A stretch of DNA of 64,000 bases, taken from contig PLZF01000105.1 in the NCBI GenBank assembly GCA_003152015.1, positions 51,618-115,617 of the forward strand, read 5' to 3'. The stretch comes from Acidimicrobiaceae bacterium (lineage in GTDB: Bacteria; Actinomycetota; Acidimicrobiia; Acidimicrobiales; RAAP-2). A model generated the notes under the pieces. The model was not told the DNA's origin and ran no database searches. It saw only the letters and a list, made by a program, of their open reading frames with translations. Every line of letters starts with the position of its first letter. The stretch's first letter is position 1. Made by a program: the position numbers and the translations under genes. Of this stretch, positions 17,710-25,441 are shown one piece after another.

Positions 17710-17892
17710 TTAGCCCAGGCCCCCTGGGGCAAAGCCAACACGGCAGGCGTCCTCTGGCGCCGACCACACTGCGGGGTCGGGTCGACGTCGAAGGGTGGCG
17801 CCGGGAATAATGACACCAGCGAGCCCAGCTGACGCGGGGCTGAGAACAATCAATGTGCATACGGCGATCAGCACATCGGTGGCCGGCTTCAC
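17710..17892 (-). CDS. small hypothetical protein with hydrophobic N-terminus
   Basis: A 60-codon frame from a GTG lies between the phosphatase and the cyclase genes on the same strand. The first 30 residues (VLIAVCTLIVLSPASAGLAG) could be a signal peptide or one membrane helix. I do not recognise it, and no strong ribosome site is visible. It may be real or chance. Confidence 0.3.
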   Translation of the reverse strand: MKPATDVLIAVCTLIVLSPASAGLAGVIIPGATLRRRPDPAVWSAPEDACRVGFAPGGLG

Positions 17893-17927
17893 CGGTCAGA
17901 CCAGATCTGCTCCGGTCACCGGATCCT

Positions 17928-18584
17928 TCAGGTGACTGCCGTCTCCGGGGCAATGCGGTCGGCCACCTCGCCGCACAGATTGCGAAGCAGTCGGGCGGTG
18001 GCGGCAAAGTCGGCGGGAGTGCCGCCGATCGGGTCAGCCACGTCGTCCTCGATGGAGTCCCCCAGCATCTCGTGGCGTTGGCGGCCATGGTGAATGCGGG
18101 CCAGCCAGTCGGCAAACGGCTCCTCTGGAGACCAGGGGATGCACGACTGGCTGCGACGGACGAACTCCTTGAGGGTGAACGTGCGCCTCCACGCCTCGGG
18201 CACCAGCACGACAACTTCGCGCACATGTTGGCGGGCCATACCGAAGACGATGTCAGCGGCCAGTACGTCTGACCCGGCGAGGGTTCTGCTGCGATGGCCG
18301 GCCATGGCGGCACCTTCGGGACCGAGGGCCGCCAACGCCTCTTCGACCATGGGCCACCCGGCCTCGAGGAGCCCCGCCGACCAGATTGGCCCGTCGACGC
18401 CACGATCAGCCAGCAGCGACCGGAGGATCGCCTCGGCCATGGGAGATCGGCACTGGTTGGCGGTGCACACGAAGAGGACCTTGATGAGCGAGCAGTGTAG
18501 CGATGACGTAAGGGGTGGTCGCGGGATGCATCCCGACAGACGACGGTGGGTTAACTGTCTGAACAGGGATTCAGAGTCGTCCAC
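17928..18584 (-). CDS. low-molecular-weight protein-tyrosine phosphatase
   Basis: The catalytic P-loop VLFVCTANQCRSPMAEA fits CxxxxCRS, with the nucleophile Cys and Arg present. The general-acid DP lies in DDVADPIGG. The C-terminal body is somewhat longer than typical. LMW phosphatases act on phosphotyrosine proteins, including tyrosine kinases that control polysaccharide export. The start is unclear: no ATG, GTG or TTG sits just before the P-loop, so the nearest candidates (GTG 18584 or 18614) add about 35-45 residues. Confidence 0.85.
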   Translation of the reverse strand: MDDSESLFRQLTHRRLSGCIPRPPLTSSLHCSLIKVLFVCTANQCRSPMAEAILRSLLADRGVDGPIWSAGLLEAGWPMVEEALAALGPEGAAMAGHRSRTLAGSDVLAADIVFGMARQHVREVVVLVPEAWRRTFTLKEFVRRSQSCIPWSPEEPFADWLARIHHGRQRHEMLGDSIEDDVADPIGGTPADFAATARLLRNLCGEVADRIAPETAVT

Positions 18585-18703
18585 ACGCCGGTATTGCCCC
18601 TGTCGCCGAACCACGTTTCGGTTTACTGGGACAATGAATGGGACGATGATGTATCCATGATGTTCGATGGATGCTTTGACGATCCGAAGGGAGGCCGAGC
18701 CTA

Positions 18704-19132
18704 ATGGCCGATGTAATCCACATTGCGAACGGGTTTTCTCCCTGGAAGCCCTCGGCTGATGCCGAACTCGTCAAGCAATACCAATACTACGAATTCCCCC
18801 TCAAGGGCATCATCAGACAACACGGCGTGCGGTATTACTTTGCCTGCATCGGGGGGGTTCAGAGCGAAGTGACCGTCTGGCTCTATGTTCGCGTGTCCCC
18901 TGCGGAGGAATCCGCATTGGACAATTCGACCCGCGAGACATTCGGAGTGGCCGTACATCCCTCAGGCCCTGCCGTCGTGGCACTCGCGCTTGAGGGAACA
19001 GGCATCATCGCTTCGCAGTTGGTCGATGACGTGTCTCCAGAATCAGTGCAACAAGCATTCCTTTACCTTCAGGAAGCGTTCGAGTCTTGGGCAAATACCG
19101 CACGGGAAGTTCAACTGACCTATGCCACGTGA
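18704..19132 (+). CDS. hypothetical protein, first gene of a two-gene unit
   Basis: The frame encodes 142 residues with a good ribosome site (AAGGGAGG, 9-nt spacing). There is no signal peptide or membrane segment. It has an even mix of beta-like stretches (RYYFACIGG, EVTVWLYVRVSP, AVVALALEGTG) and a helical C-terminus. I do not recognise the family. Its end overlaps a 45-codon gene by 11 nt. Confidence 0.75.
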   Translation: MADVIHIANGFSPWKPSADAELVKQYQYYEFPLKGIIRQHGVRYYFACIGGVQSEVTVWLYVRVSPAEESALDNSTRETFGVAVHPSGPAVVALALEGTGIIASQLVDDVSPESVQQAFLYLQEAFESWANTAREVQLTYAT

Positions 19133-19259
19133 TGCCTTCCCCGGCTACGACGAACCAGTGAACATCGAGGGCGAGCCTGAGGACGTACTGAAGGTTCTCC
19201 TGGGGGACGAGGTCACCACTGGGGACTCCGATGCCATCGAACCTAATCTCGACGAATAG
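19122..19259 (+). CDS. small acidic hypothetical protein
   Basis: A 45-residue frame starts at an ATG inside the end of the 142-aa gene (11-nt overlap). It opens MPRDAFPGYDEPVNIEG and continues with an acidic helix PEDVLKVLLGDE. The overlap, the third-position GC and the compact acidic sequence suggest a real partner protein. The function is unknown. Confidence 0.5.
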   Translation: MPRDAFPGYDEPVNIEGEPEDVLKVLLGDEVTTGDSDAIEPNLDE

Positions 19260-19354
19260 GCCCGCCTGGCGACTCACTCGGATGATTCTTATGTGAGGGG
19301 CCGGGCCGGCCGTACGTGAACGTCGATGCAGCCAGCCGGATATTGAAAGTGGCG

Positions 19355-19368
19355 AAGTTGGACAACTT
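19355..19368. promoter_or_regulatory. palindromic operator of the Phd/RelE unit
   Basis: The inverted repeat AAGTTG-GA-CAACTT ends 16 bp before the antitoxin ATG. Phd/YefM antitoxins repress their own promoter through such palindromes. Confidence 0.65.
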
Positions 19369-19384
19369 GGCGTATCATGACGGT

Positions 19385-19663
19385 ATGAGCGCTGAAGGCA
19401 ATGAACTCTCGGTCAGCAAGGCCCGTGACCACTTTTCCGATGCCGTGAACCGTGCTGCGTTTGGTGGTGAGATCACCTACGTCACCCGCGGCCGTGGCCA
19501 TCAGCGGGCTGCTGCGATCGTGCCTGTCGAGTTCGTCGATCGTTACGAAGCCATGATTGACCTCGAAGACGGTCGGATCGCTCAGAAACGGCTGGCTGAC
19601 CTTGACGCCGGTCGAACGACACCCGTCGCAGCAGATGAGGTGGCTCGAGAACTGGGACTGTGA
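19385..19663 (+). CDS. Phd/YefM-family antitoxin
   Basis: This is a 92-residue protein. Its N-terminus ELSVSKARDHFSDAVNRAAF, followed by GGEITYVTRGRGHQRAAAIVP, matches the Phd/YefM fold, where the N-terminus binds DNA and the C-terminus neutralises the toxin. The ATG at 19385 was preferred to a longer frame from 19316 because the domain begins here and the operator is just upstream. The end overlaps the toxin start (GTGA). Confidence 0.9.
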   Translation: MSAEGNELSVSKARDHFSDAVNRAAFGGEITYVTRGRGHQRAAAIVPVEFVDRYEAMIDLEDGRIAQKRLADLDAGRTTPVAADEVARELGL

Positions 19664-19935
19664 GCACGTCGAGGCCCTACAGCGTACTCTACGACCCGAA
19701 AGCCCTGAAGGAGCTGGCGAAACTTGACAGGACGGCAGCCCGCAGAATCGTCAAGACCGTCGATACGCTGAGCGACAACCCGCGGCCCGTTGGATGCCGC
19801 TCCCTCGTAAGCTATTCAGACCTGTGGCGCATACGCATAGGTGACTACAGGGTCGTCTACGCGATCAAAGATGCAGAGCTCGTGGTCCTCGCCCTTCGAG
19901 TCGCCCATCGCAGTGGCGCGTACCGAAAGCTCTGA
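19660..19935 (+). CDS. RelE/ParE-family toxin
   Basis: The 91-residue protein shows the RelE fold signature: YSVLYDPKALKELAKLD, then DNPRPVGCRSL, and LWRIRIGDYRVVYAI followed by VLALRVAHRSGAYR. RelE toxins cut mRNA on the ribosome; the Arg in WRIRIGDYR and the late basic residues fit this. GTG at 19660 overlaps the antitoxin stop. Confidence 0.92.
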   Translation: MSTSRPYSVLYDPKALKELAKLDRTAARRIVKTVDTLSDNPRPVGCRSLVSYSDLWRIRIGDYRVVYAIKDAELVVLALRVAHRSGAYRKL

Positions 19936-20076
19936 TCACGAACGACGCACTGCGTTCGGCCATGAGATCCCAGCAGCCAACGCGCATATCGCGGATATTG
20001 ACGACGGCGGTCTCGAGGGATCGCTGCAACAGCTTGGCGAACCGGTCACTATCGGCTGGTCACGAGCGTGACTTCT

Positions 20077-20096
20077 CTGACGGCTGAAGCCGCCAG
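20077..20096 (-). ncRNA. terminal hairpin of a probable TnpB guide RNA
   Basis: Read on the minus strand, CTGGCGGC-TTCA-GCCGTCAG forms an 8-bp stem (one G-U pair) with a UUCA loop, 8 nt after the tnpB stop codon. TnpB omega RNAs end in a stem like this at the element's right end, with the guide taken from flanking DNA, here from about 20068 leftward. Confidence 0.55.
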
Positions 20097-20103
20097 CTTC
20101 TTT

Positions 20104-21327
20104 TCACGCAGCTTGGTCGGCTGCGAGAAGGGCCAGTCCAGCCCGGAGGATGTTGTGAGCAGCTTGCTCGTCGGCGTGCGCGGTGTGACTACACGCCTGA
20201 CAGCGGAACACTGCTTGGCTGACGCGGTTCTCTTTGGCGGTGTGACCGCAACGGCCACAGCGGTCGGAGGTGTGCCGGGGATCTACGCCTATCACTGTGC
20301 GTCCAGCCTCTTCCGCTTTGGCGCGCAGGATCGCGACGAAGGCTCCCCAGCCCGCATCGGAGATACTTCTGTTCAGCCCGGCCTTGGCTGCCTGCCCGTT
20401 GGCCAGGAAGGTCCCGGGGGTATCTGGGTCGGGACGGGGCTTGGCCCGGCGGACCATGTTGGCGATCTTGAGGTCCTCGACGGCGATCACGTCATAGCTG
20501 CCCACCAGGTTGCGGGCGGTGTTGTGGTGGAAGTCCCGTCGTTGGTTGGCGATCTTGCGGTGCCGGGCCGCCACCGTCTCGCGGGCCGCCCGACGATTGT
20601 TCGATCCTCGTTTCTTGCCAGCCAGGACTCGTTGGGCGTCGGCGAGCTTGTCCGCGGCCCTACGTCCGTGGCGGGGGTTGTCGATGTGCTGTCCCGCCGA
20701 GGTGGTAGCGAAGCTGGCGATGCCCACGTCGACGCCTACCACTTCTCCGGTCGGCTCCAACAGCCGGGCCGGAACATCATCACACGACAGCACCAGCATC
20801 CACTTGCGGGCCTCCCGGCGAACCTGGACCGTCTTCACCCGACCCCCCACGACCCGATGCGCTGTGACCTTGACGTCGCCGACGCCTTGGAGGTACACAC
20901 GCCCGGCCTCGGGCTTCCACCGGCACCCGTCGCCTTCCGCGGGCCATTCCACGCTGTCGAAGCGATGCGCGGCCCGGAAACGGGGGTAACCGGGAGCCTC
21001 GCCTATCTTGACTCGGCGGAAGAACGCCCCGAACGCCTTGTCGAGACGACGCAGCGTGGCCTGCTGGGACGAGAACGACCACCGGGCCATCTCCGGGCGC
21101 ACCGAACGGATCTCTTTCAACTGTGCCGACTGGGTGCCATAGCGGACCGGCATCTTCGCCCGGTCATCCCCGAAGAACCCCGGGGCGCGGCGCACGGTTC
21201 GCTCGTAGGCATCCCGGCGCTCTTCGAGCGCCCCGTTGTACAACTCGCGGTGGTCGTCCAAACATGCCTGCAACCGCAGATGCTGGCCCTTGGTGGGCCG
21301 CAGACGGAACTTGTACGCCCGTCTCAC
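20104..21327 (-). CDS. tnpB: IS605-type TnpB RNA-guided nuclease
   Basis: The 407-aa protein starts at GTG 21327, overlapping the tnpA stop (GTGA). The N-terminal helix-turn YKFRLRPTKGQ is typical. The RuvC residues are D200 in VGVDVGIASF, E284 in AVEDLKIANM and D386 in HADEQAAHNIL. The zinc ribbon is complete (C357/C360 and C376/C379). The last motif reads DEQAA in place of the usual DxNAA. The 3' end abuts the candidate guide-RNA hairpin. Confidence 0.92.
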   Translation of the reverse strand: MRRAYKFRLRPTKGQHLRLQACLDDHRELYNGALEERRDAYERTVRRAPGFFGDDRAKMPVRYGTQSAQLKEIRSVRPEMARWSFSSQQATLRRLDKAFGAFFRRVKIGEAPGYPRFRAAHRFDSVEWPAEGDGCRWKPEAGRVYLQGVGDVKVTAHRVVGGRVKTVQVRREARKWMLVLSCDDVPARLLEPTGEVVGVDVGIASFATTSAGQHIDNPRHGRRAADKLADAQRVLAGKKRGSNNRRAARETVAARHRKIANQRRDFHHNTARNLVGSYDVIAVEDLKIANMVRRAKPRPDPDTPGTFLANGQAAKAGLNRSISDAGWGAFVAILRAKAEEAGRTVIGVDPRHTSDRCGRCGHTAKENRVSQAVFRCQACSHTAHADEQAAHNILRAGLALLAADQAA

Positions 21328-21728
21328 GCCACCTGGTCCCACTGGTGATCGATGTATCGCCGGACGGTGCTTTCTGAGACGTATCCGACCGAGGCGGCGA
21401 AGTACGACTTCGACCACAGAACCCGTCGGCGCCCGAGCCAGGCGAACTCGGCTCGCAGCACCCGCGACGTGCGACCCTTGAACCTGCGTGCCACCTCGGC
21501 GGGCGAATCGGTGGGGCGGACCCGCACGAAGATGTGCACGTGGTCGGGCATGACCTCCCGAGCGATAATCTGCCAGTCGTTCTCGGCGGCGATCTCGTCG
21601 AGCAACTCGTTCAGGCGGAACGCGACCCGGCCGCCGAGCACTCTTGTGCGGTACTTCGGGCACCACACGACGTGCAAACCCAGCGATGTGACCCCACCGG
21701 CAGAGCGACGAAAGCGAGCATCCGACAT
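21324..21728 (-). CDS. tnpA: IS200-type Y1 transposase TnpA
   Basis: This single-strand transposase has the HUH metal motif in MPDHVHIFVRV and the nucleophile Tyr in STVRRYIDHQ. The N-terminus HVVWCPKYRTRVL is the family signature. The length of 134 aa is normal. It is coupled to tnpB by overlapping stop and start codons. Confidence 0.93.
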   Translation of the reverse strand: MSDARFRRSAGGVTSLGLHVVWCPKYRTRVLGGRVAFRLNELLDEIAAENDWQIIAREVMPDHVHIFVRVRPTDSPAEVARRFKGRTSRVLRAEFAWLGRRRVLWSKSYFAASVGYVSESTVRRYIDHQWDQVA

Positions 21729-21773
21729 GACAAGATCAGGCTACGAGCAAGGTGTGACACCCACCGTGGAAGT

Positions 21774-21821
21774 CGGGGCTTCGCCCCGAGCCCCGATTCA
21801 CCTGACAGCTGAAGCCGCCAG
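21774..21821 (-). repeat. left-end hairpin and 20-bp repeat of the IS200/IS605 element
   Basis: The palindrome CGGGGC-TTC-GCCCCG lies at 21774-21788. A near-copy of the right-end sequence follows (CTGACAGCTGAAGCCGCCAG, 21802-21821). The latter may be a second end hairpin or a relic of another right end. Confidence 0.6.
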
Positions 21822-21839
21822 TCCCCTCGCGACGATCTG

Positions 21840-24185
21840 ATGGAACGAGAAAACCGCCCCGCGCCGCCCTTGCCCCCGCCGGAGACCCCGGCCCGTGGCC
21901 CGTCGTCGCGACGGAACTCGCAGGTGCTGGTGGCATTACTGGCCGTCGCCGCCGCTATCGGCGGGGCGCTGGCCGGGTGCCACCCCACCGGGACACCGAT
22001 CGTCGATCCCCTCGAGACGGCGCTCTTCGCGGCGGCCATGACCGTCATCGTCAGCCGGTCCTCCCGCGGCACGTGGCTGGTTGTCGGGGTGGGCGCGGTT
22101 CTCCTGTCCCGAACTTGGTTACTCCTTCCCGCGATGGCAACGATGGGTGTGGCGTTCGCCTCGGTATTCCCTCGCCGCTCCCATCGCCGGTTGGGAGCGT
22201 TGGTGGGATCGATCGGGAGCCAGGTGATGCTGAGGTGGCCGCCCGCACTGTTCCATGGGTTCCCGTCATTGGTGGCCGGTGGGCTGGTCGTCCTATGCGG
22301 AGTGTCGGCCTACCGCCGGTCACGCAGCCAGGTCCAACGCCGGGTCCGCAAAGTGGTGGCTGGCCTGGCCCTCGCTGCGGTTGTCCTCTGCATGCCCCTC
22401 GCCATCAGCACCTTGCTGGTGCGTACCGAGGTAGCCCAGGGCCAGCACGCAACCCGGGTTGCCATCGATGACATTTCCGGCGGAACAAGCGGTTCGGCCT
22501 CGGCTCTCCTCGCTACCGCGGCCAAGGACCTGAACGGGAGCAGCGCCGCCACCGGAGGATGGTGGACGTTGGGAGCAAGGCTGATTCCGGTGGCGTCCCA
22601 GCATGCCCGCCTCGTCGCCGGGGCGACGGGTATCGCCGCCAGGGTCGCAATAGTGGGGTCGAAGCAGGCGTCGGCTCTCGACTATCACCGGCTCGACTAC
22701 CGGAACGGCAGTGTGGACCTGGCCGCCATGCGGGCGATGGCCGGGCCGGCCGCGGTCCTCTCCGGCCAGCTCAGCGTGGCCAATCGCCAACTCGGCGGTC
22801 TCGAGTCGCCGTGGTTGGTCGGACCGGTCCAAGCCCCGTTCGCTCGGGTGCGGGAAGAGGTCCGACAGGCGGCGTCCAACGCATCCCTGGCCGTACAGGC
22901 CGCGGCGGTATTGCCTGACATTCTCGGCGGCGCCGGGCCCCGTCACTACTTTGTGGCCTTCATGACACCGTCGGAGAGTCGAGGGCTCGACGGATTCATC
23001 GGCAGCTTCGGCGTACTGACTGCCGACGGTGGTCACGTGGCCCTCACCCGGTCCGGTCCAATCGCCGACATCGAGTCTGCGTTGCCGCCTGGGGGGGCCA
23101 AACTGACCGGCCCTGTTGACTATCTCGCCCGCTACGGAGCCTTTCAACCGGGGGTTTTCCCCCAGGACGTCACCTATTCGCCGGACCTGCCTTCCGTCTC
23201 TGCGGTGCTGGCCCAGCTGTACCCCCAGGCGGGGGGCACATCAATTGACGGCGTCCTCGCCATCGACCCTTACGGGTTGGCCGCCCTCCTCAACTTCACC
23301 GGACCGATCGACGTCCCCGGTCTCCCGGTGCCGTTGACGTCAGCCAACGCTGCCCGCGTGTTGTTGACGCAGCAATACACCTCGTTCGATGCAGGAGCCA
23401 CGCCCCAAGACGCGGCTCGCCACGACTTTCTCCAAAGTTCCCTCCGGGTGGCTTTTAACAAGTTGGTGGGCGGAAGCCTGCCCGGTCCTCGTGCTCTGGC
23501 CCAGGATCTGGCGGGACCGGTCGCTCAGGGCCGCGTCGGGTTCTGGAGCATGCACCCCTCCGAACAACCGCTGCTCCGGCGCATCGGGGTCGACGGGTCA
23601 TTCCCCCAAGCACAGAGCAGCGATGTGCTGGCGGTCACCACCCAAAACGCCGGGAACAACAAGATCGACGCCTATCTCCATACGGGAATCAACGACGCCG
23701 TGACGGTTGACCCCGGAAATGGATCAGTTACCTCGCAGGTCACCGTCACCCTGAAGAACGACGCCACCAGCACCGGTCTACCTCCGGTGGTCATCGACAG
23801 CCCAGCGTCCCCGGGCCTACCGCCGGGGACCAACCGCACCTGGCTGACCGTCTACTCGCCATTGGCCCTGGCTGGCCTGACCATGGACGGCCGCCCAGCC
23901 ACCGCGACCTCGGGGTCAGAGCTCGGGATCCACGCCTATAGCGCCTACATCGACGTCCCCCCCAAGGGACAGTCGGAAGTGGTTCTCAACCTGACAGGCC
24001 AGGTCAACCTGACCGGTGCCTATCACCTCGACCTGCGATTACAGCCGGCGGTCAACCCTGTCGCCTGCAGCCTGCAGGTCGGAGCAAGCGGCGATTGGCT
24101 AGTGGCCGGCACCGTGAAGTCGACTGTTCAATGGACGGCGGGACCGTCGGCACGTCAGCAGCTGGGCGTCTCCTTCGTGCACTGA
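21840..24185 (+). CDS. DUF4012 membrane-anchored protein
   Basis: The 781-aa protein begins with a short Pro-rich cytoplasmic stretch and several hydrophobic segments within the first 190 residues. A large extracytoplasmic region follows. The DUF4012 core is recognisable: YFVAFMTPSESRGLDGFIGS, FPQDVTYSPDLPSVSAVLAQ, GVLAIDPYGLAALLNFTGPI and YLHTGINDAVTVDP. DUF4012 genes often sit in surface polysaccharide or cell-wall loci, but their role is not known. It is followed by a sortase substrate and a WecA-like transferase, consistent with a cell-surface job. Confidence 0.88.
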   Translation: MERENRPAPPLPPPETPARGPSSRRNSQVLVALLAVAAAIGGALAGCHPTGTPIVDPLETALFAAAMTVIVSRSSRGTWLVVGVGAVLLSRTWLLLPAMATMGVAFASVFPRRSHRRLGALVGSIGSQVMLRWPPALFHGFPSLVAGGLVVLCGVSAYRRSRSQVQRRVRKVVAGLALAAVVLCMPLAISTLLVRTEVAQGQHATRVAIDDISGGTSGSASALLATAAKDLNGSSAATGGWWTLGARLIPVASQHARLVAGATGIAARVAIVGSKQASALDYHRLDYRNGSVDLAAMRAMAGPAAVLSGQLSVANRQLGGLESPWLVGPVQAPFARVREEVRQAASNASLAVQAAAVLPDILGGAGPRHYFVAFMTPSESRGLDGFIGSFGVLTADGGHVALTRSGPIADIESALPPGGAKLTGPVDYLARYGAFQPGVFPQDVTYSPDLPSVSAVLAQLYPQAGGTSIDGVLAIDPYGLAALLNFTGPIDVPGLPVPLTSANAARVLLTQQYTSFDAGATPQDAARHDFLQSSLRVAFNKLVGGSLPGPRALAQDLAGPVAQGRVGFWSMHPSEQPLLRRIGVDGSFPQAQSSDVLAVTTQNAGNNKIDAYLHTGINDAVTVDPGNGSVTSQVTVTLKNDATSTGLPPVVIDSPASPGLPPGTNRTWLTVYSPLALAGLTMDGRPATATSGSELGIHAYSAYIDVPPKGQSEVVLNLTGQVNLTGAYHLDLRLQPAVNPVACSLQVGASGDWLVAGTVKSTVQWTAGPSARQQLGVSFVH

Positions 24186-24307
24186 TCCCGGGCAGCGGGT
24201 CTGGATTGCCGGGAACCGCCACAGGCAAAGGCTTGACACCAGCCCCCCGGCCAACCAGGATTGTTCCAAGTGCCTCCCCTGCGGCGGCGAAAGGTGGATC
24301 TTCGATA

Positions 24308-24850
24308 GTGCGCAAATTGATGCGAATCGTGGCGATGGTGGCAATTTCGATAGGCGGTGTCCTGTGGGCATCGCCGGCATTCGCCGCCTATGGCTCGGGC
24401 GGCGCAACTATCGGCACGAACACCTCCACGGTTCGCGCCGGGGGCTCGTTGATCGTTACCGGATCAGGATTTCAACCGCGCGAGACCGTCACCCTCGTTC
24501 TCCAGTGCACCTCGGTCACTCTGGGGAGCACCACGGCAGATTTCCAAGGTTCATTCAGTACTACGGTGACTATCCCGGCGGACACTGCGCCCGGCAACTG
24601 CACGATTGTCGCCACCGGAAATACCAGCGGGCACACCGCCTCGACGTCAATTGTCGTCACTTCGGCAACCACCACCGGTGGAACCTCTAACACCGGTGGA
24701 ACCTCTAACAGCGGTTCATCCGGCGGTGGGTTGGCGTTCACCGGGGCCAACATCGCGGCTATGGCGGGCGCCGGGGCCATCGCCCTCGCTCTCGGCGGAA
24801 TGCTCGTATTCGCCGGACGGCGCCGCCGGATCACCTCTAGCCAGTCGTAG
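24308..24850 (+). CDS. secreted surface protein with LAFTG sorting signal
   Basis: The 180-residue protein has a signal peptide (VAMVAISIGGVLWA, cleavage likely after AFA) and an Ig-like domain with GSGFQPRETVTLVLQC. A linker of tandem GGTSN repeats comes from two 18-bp DNA repeats at 24674-24709. The C-terminus is LAFTG, a hydrophobic helix and RRRR. LAxTG signals are known for class E sortases of high-GC Gram-positives. GTG 24308 was preferred (AAAGGTGG upstream); ATG 24320 is also possible. Confidence 0.85.
   Translation: MRKLMRIVAMVAISIGGVLWASPAFAAYGSGGATIGTNTSTVRAGGSLIVTGSGFQPRETVTLVLQCTSVTLGSTTADFQGSFSTTVTIPADTAPGNCTIVATGNTSGHTASTSIVVTSATTTGGTSNTGGTSNSGSSGGGLAFTGANIAAMAGAGAIALALGGMLVFAGRRRRITSSQS
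24674..24709 (+). repeat. two 18-bp in-frame tandem repeats
   Basis: ACCGGTGGAACCTCTAAC occurs twice head to tail and encodes the TGGTSN linker repeats of the surface protein. In-frame units of this sort can expand or contract to vary the spacing between domain and wall anchor. Confidence 0.9.
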
Positions 24851-24879
24851 CAACGAATGGCGCACTGCTTGCCGCGGAA

Positions 24880-25359
24880 TTGACCTCGGTACTTGTCCTG
24901 TATCCGGGCATTGTCGGGAGTCACCGGAGGGGAAGAGTAAAGGTCACCGCGACCTTTCCGATGACCTCCTCGATGGGCCGGACCCGGACGACCAGGGCTA
25001 TGCCCAAGCTCACGTCGCTTCCGCTTCAGCCTTCCGTTATGTCCGGGGTTGAGGGTTCGTCGAAGTATCGGTGTACCCAGTCCCCCGGGCTGGTGGCGAT
25101 CGTCTGCACCGGGCTCCGACCCGGGAAGAAGCTCAACAGGGACCTGCTCGGGACCGGCGAGGTGGACGTGCAGCCCGGCCAACCGCTGATCGCCCCGGTA
25201 CCGGTACCGGCGATCGCCAGCGATTGGGTCTTTCCCGTGCTCGTCAACGGCAATGCGGCGGTCGTCGCGACCGGGCTCTGCCAGGTGTGCGAAGAGACGA
25301 CCCCGCCCCCTCCGTCCCAGCCACCAACGGTGGCCGGCACCTCAGCCGACCGACTCTGA
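24880..25359 (+). other. possible gene or gene remnant of unknown function
   Basis: Two overlapping frames look coding by their GC-rich third positions: one up to about 25050 (LLDGPDPDDQGYAQAHVAS) and another from about 25045 to 25359, ending TPPPPSQPPT. The switch near 25050 suggests a frameshifted gene or two short ones. No ribosome site or known domain was recognised. The 3' frame has two Cys pairs. Confidence 0.3.
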
Positions 25360-25441
25360 CCTCCATGCCTGGCGTTGCACCAGCATGGCGACCCCGTCAC
25401 GCCCCAACCACCGCGGCACCTGCTCGCTCGTGTCTTCGTAC

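Larger units (their letters stand above)
20066..21830 (-). mobile_element. IS200/IS605-family element with tnpA and tnpB
   Basis: A Y1 transposase and a TnpB lie in tandem on the minus strand. Near both ends the same 20-bp sequence occurs in the same orientation (20077-20096 and 21802-21821, 19 of 20 identical). A second hairpin CGGGGC-TTC-GCCCCG is at 21774-21788 near the tnpA side. IS200/IS605 elements carry such subterminal hairpins, recognised as single strands, and make no target duplication. Both proteins look intact. Confidence 0.85.

Noticed and set aside
20068..21348. 426-codon plus-strand frame across the IS605 tnpB
   Set aside because: It is a shadow of the well-supported TnpB on the other strand; composition is atypical and no motif is seen.
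24674..24709. Tandem 18-bp repeats considered as a CRISPR start
   Set aside because: Only two units without spacers, in frame within a secreted protein; no CRISPR array is present anywhere in the window.
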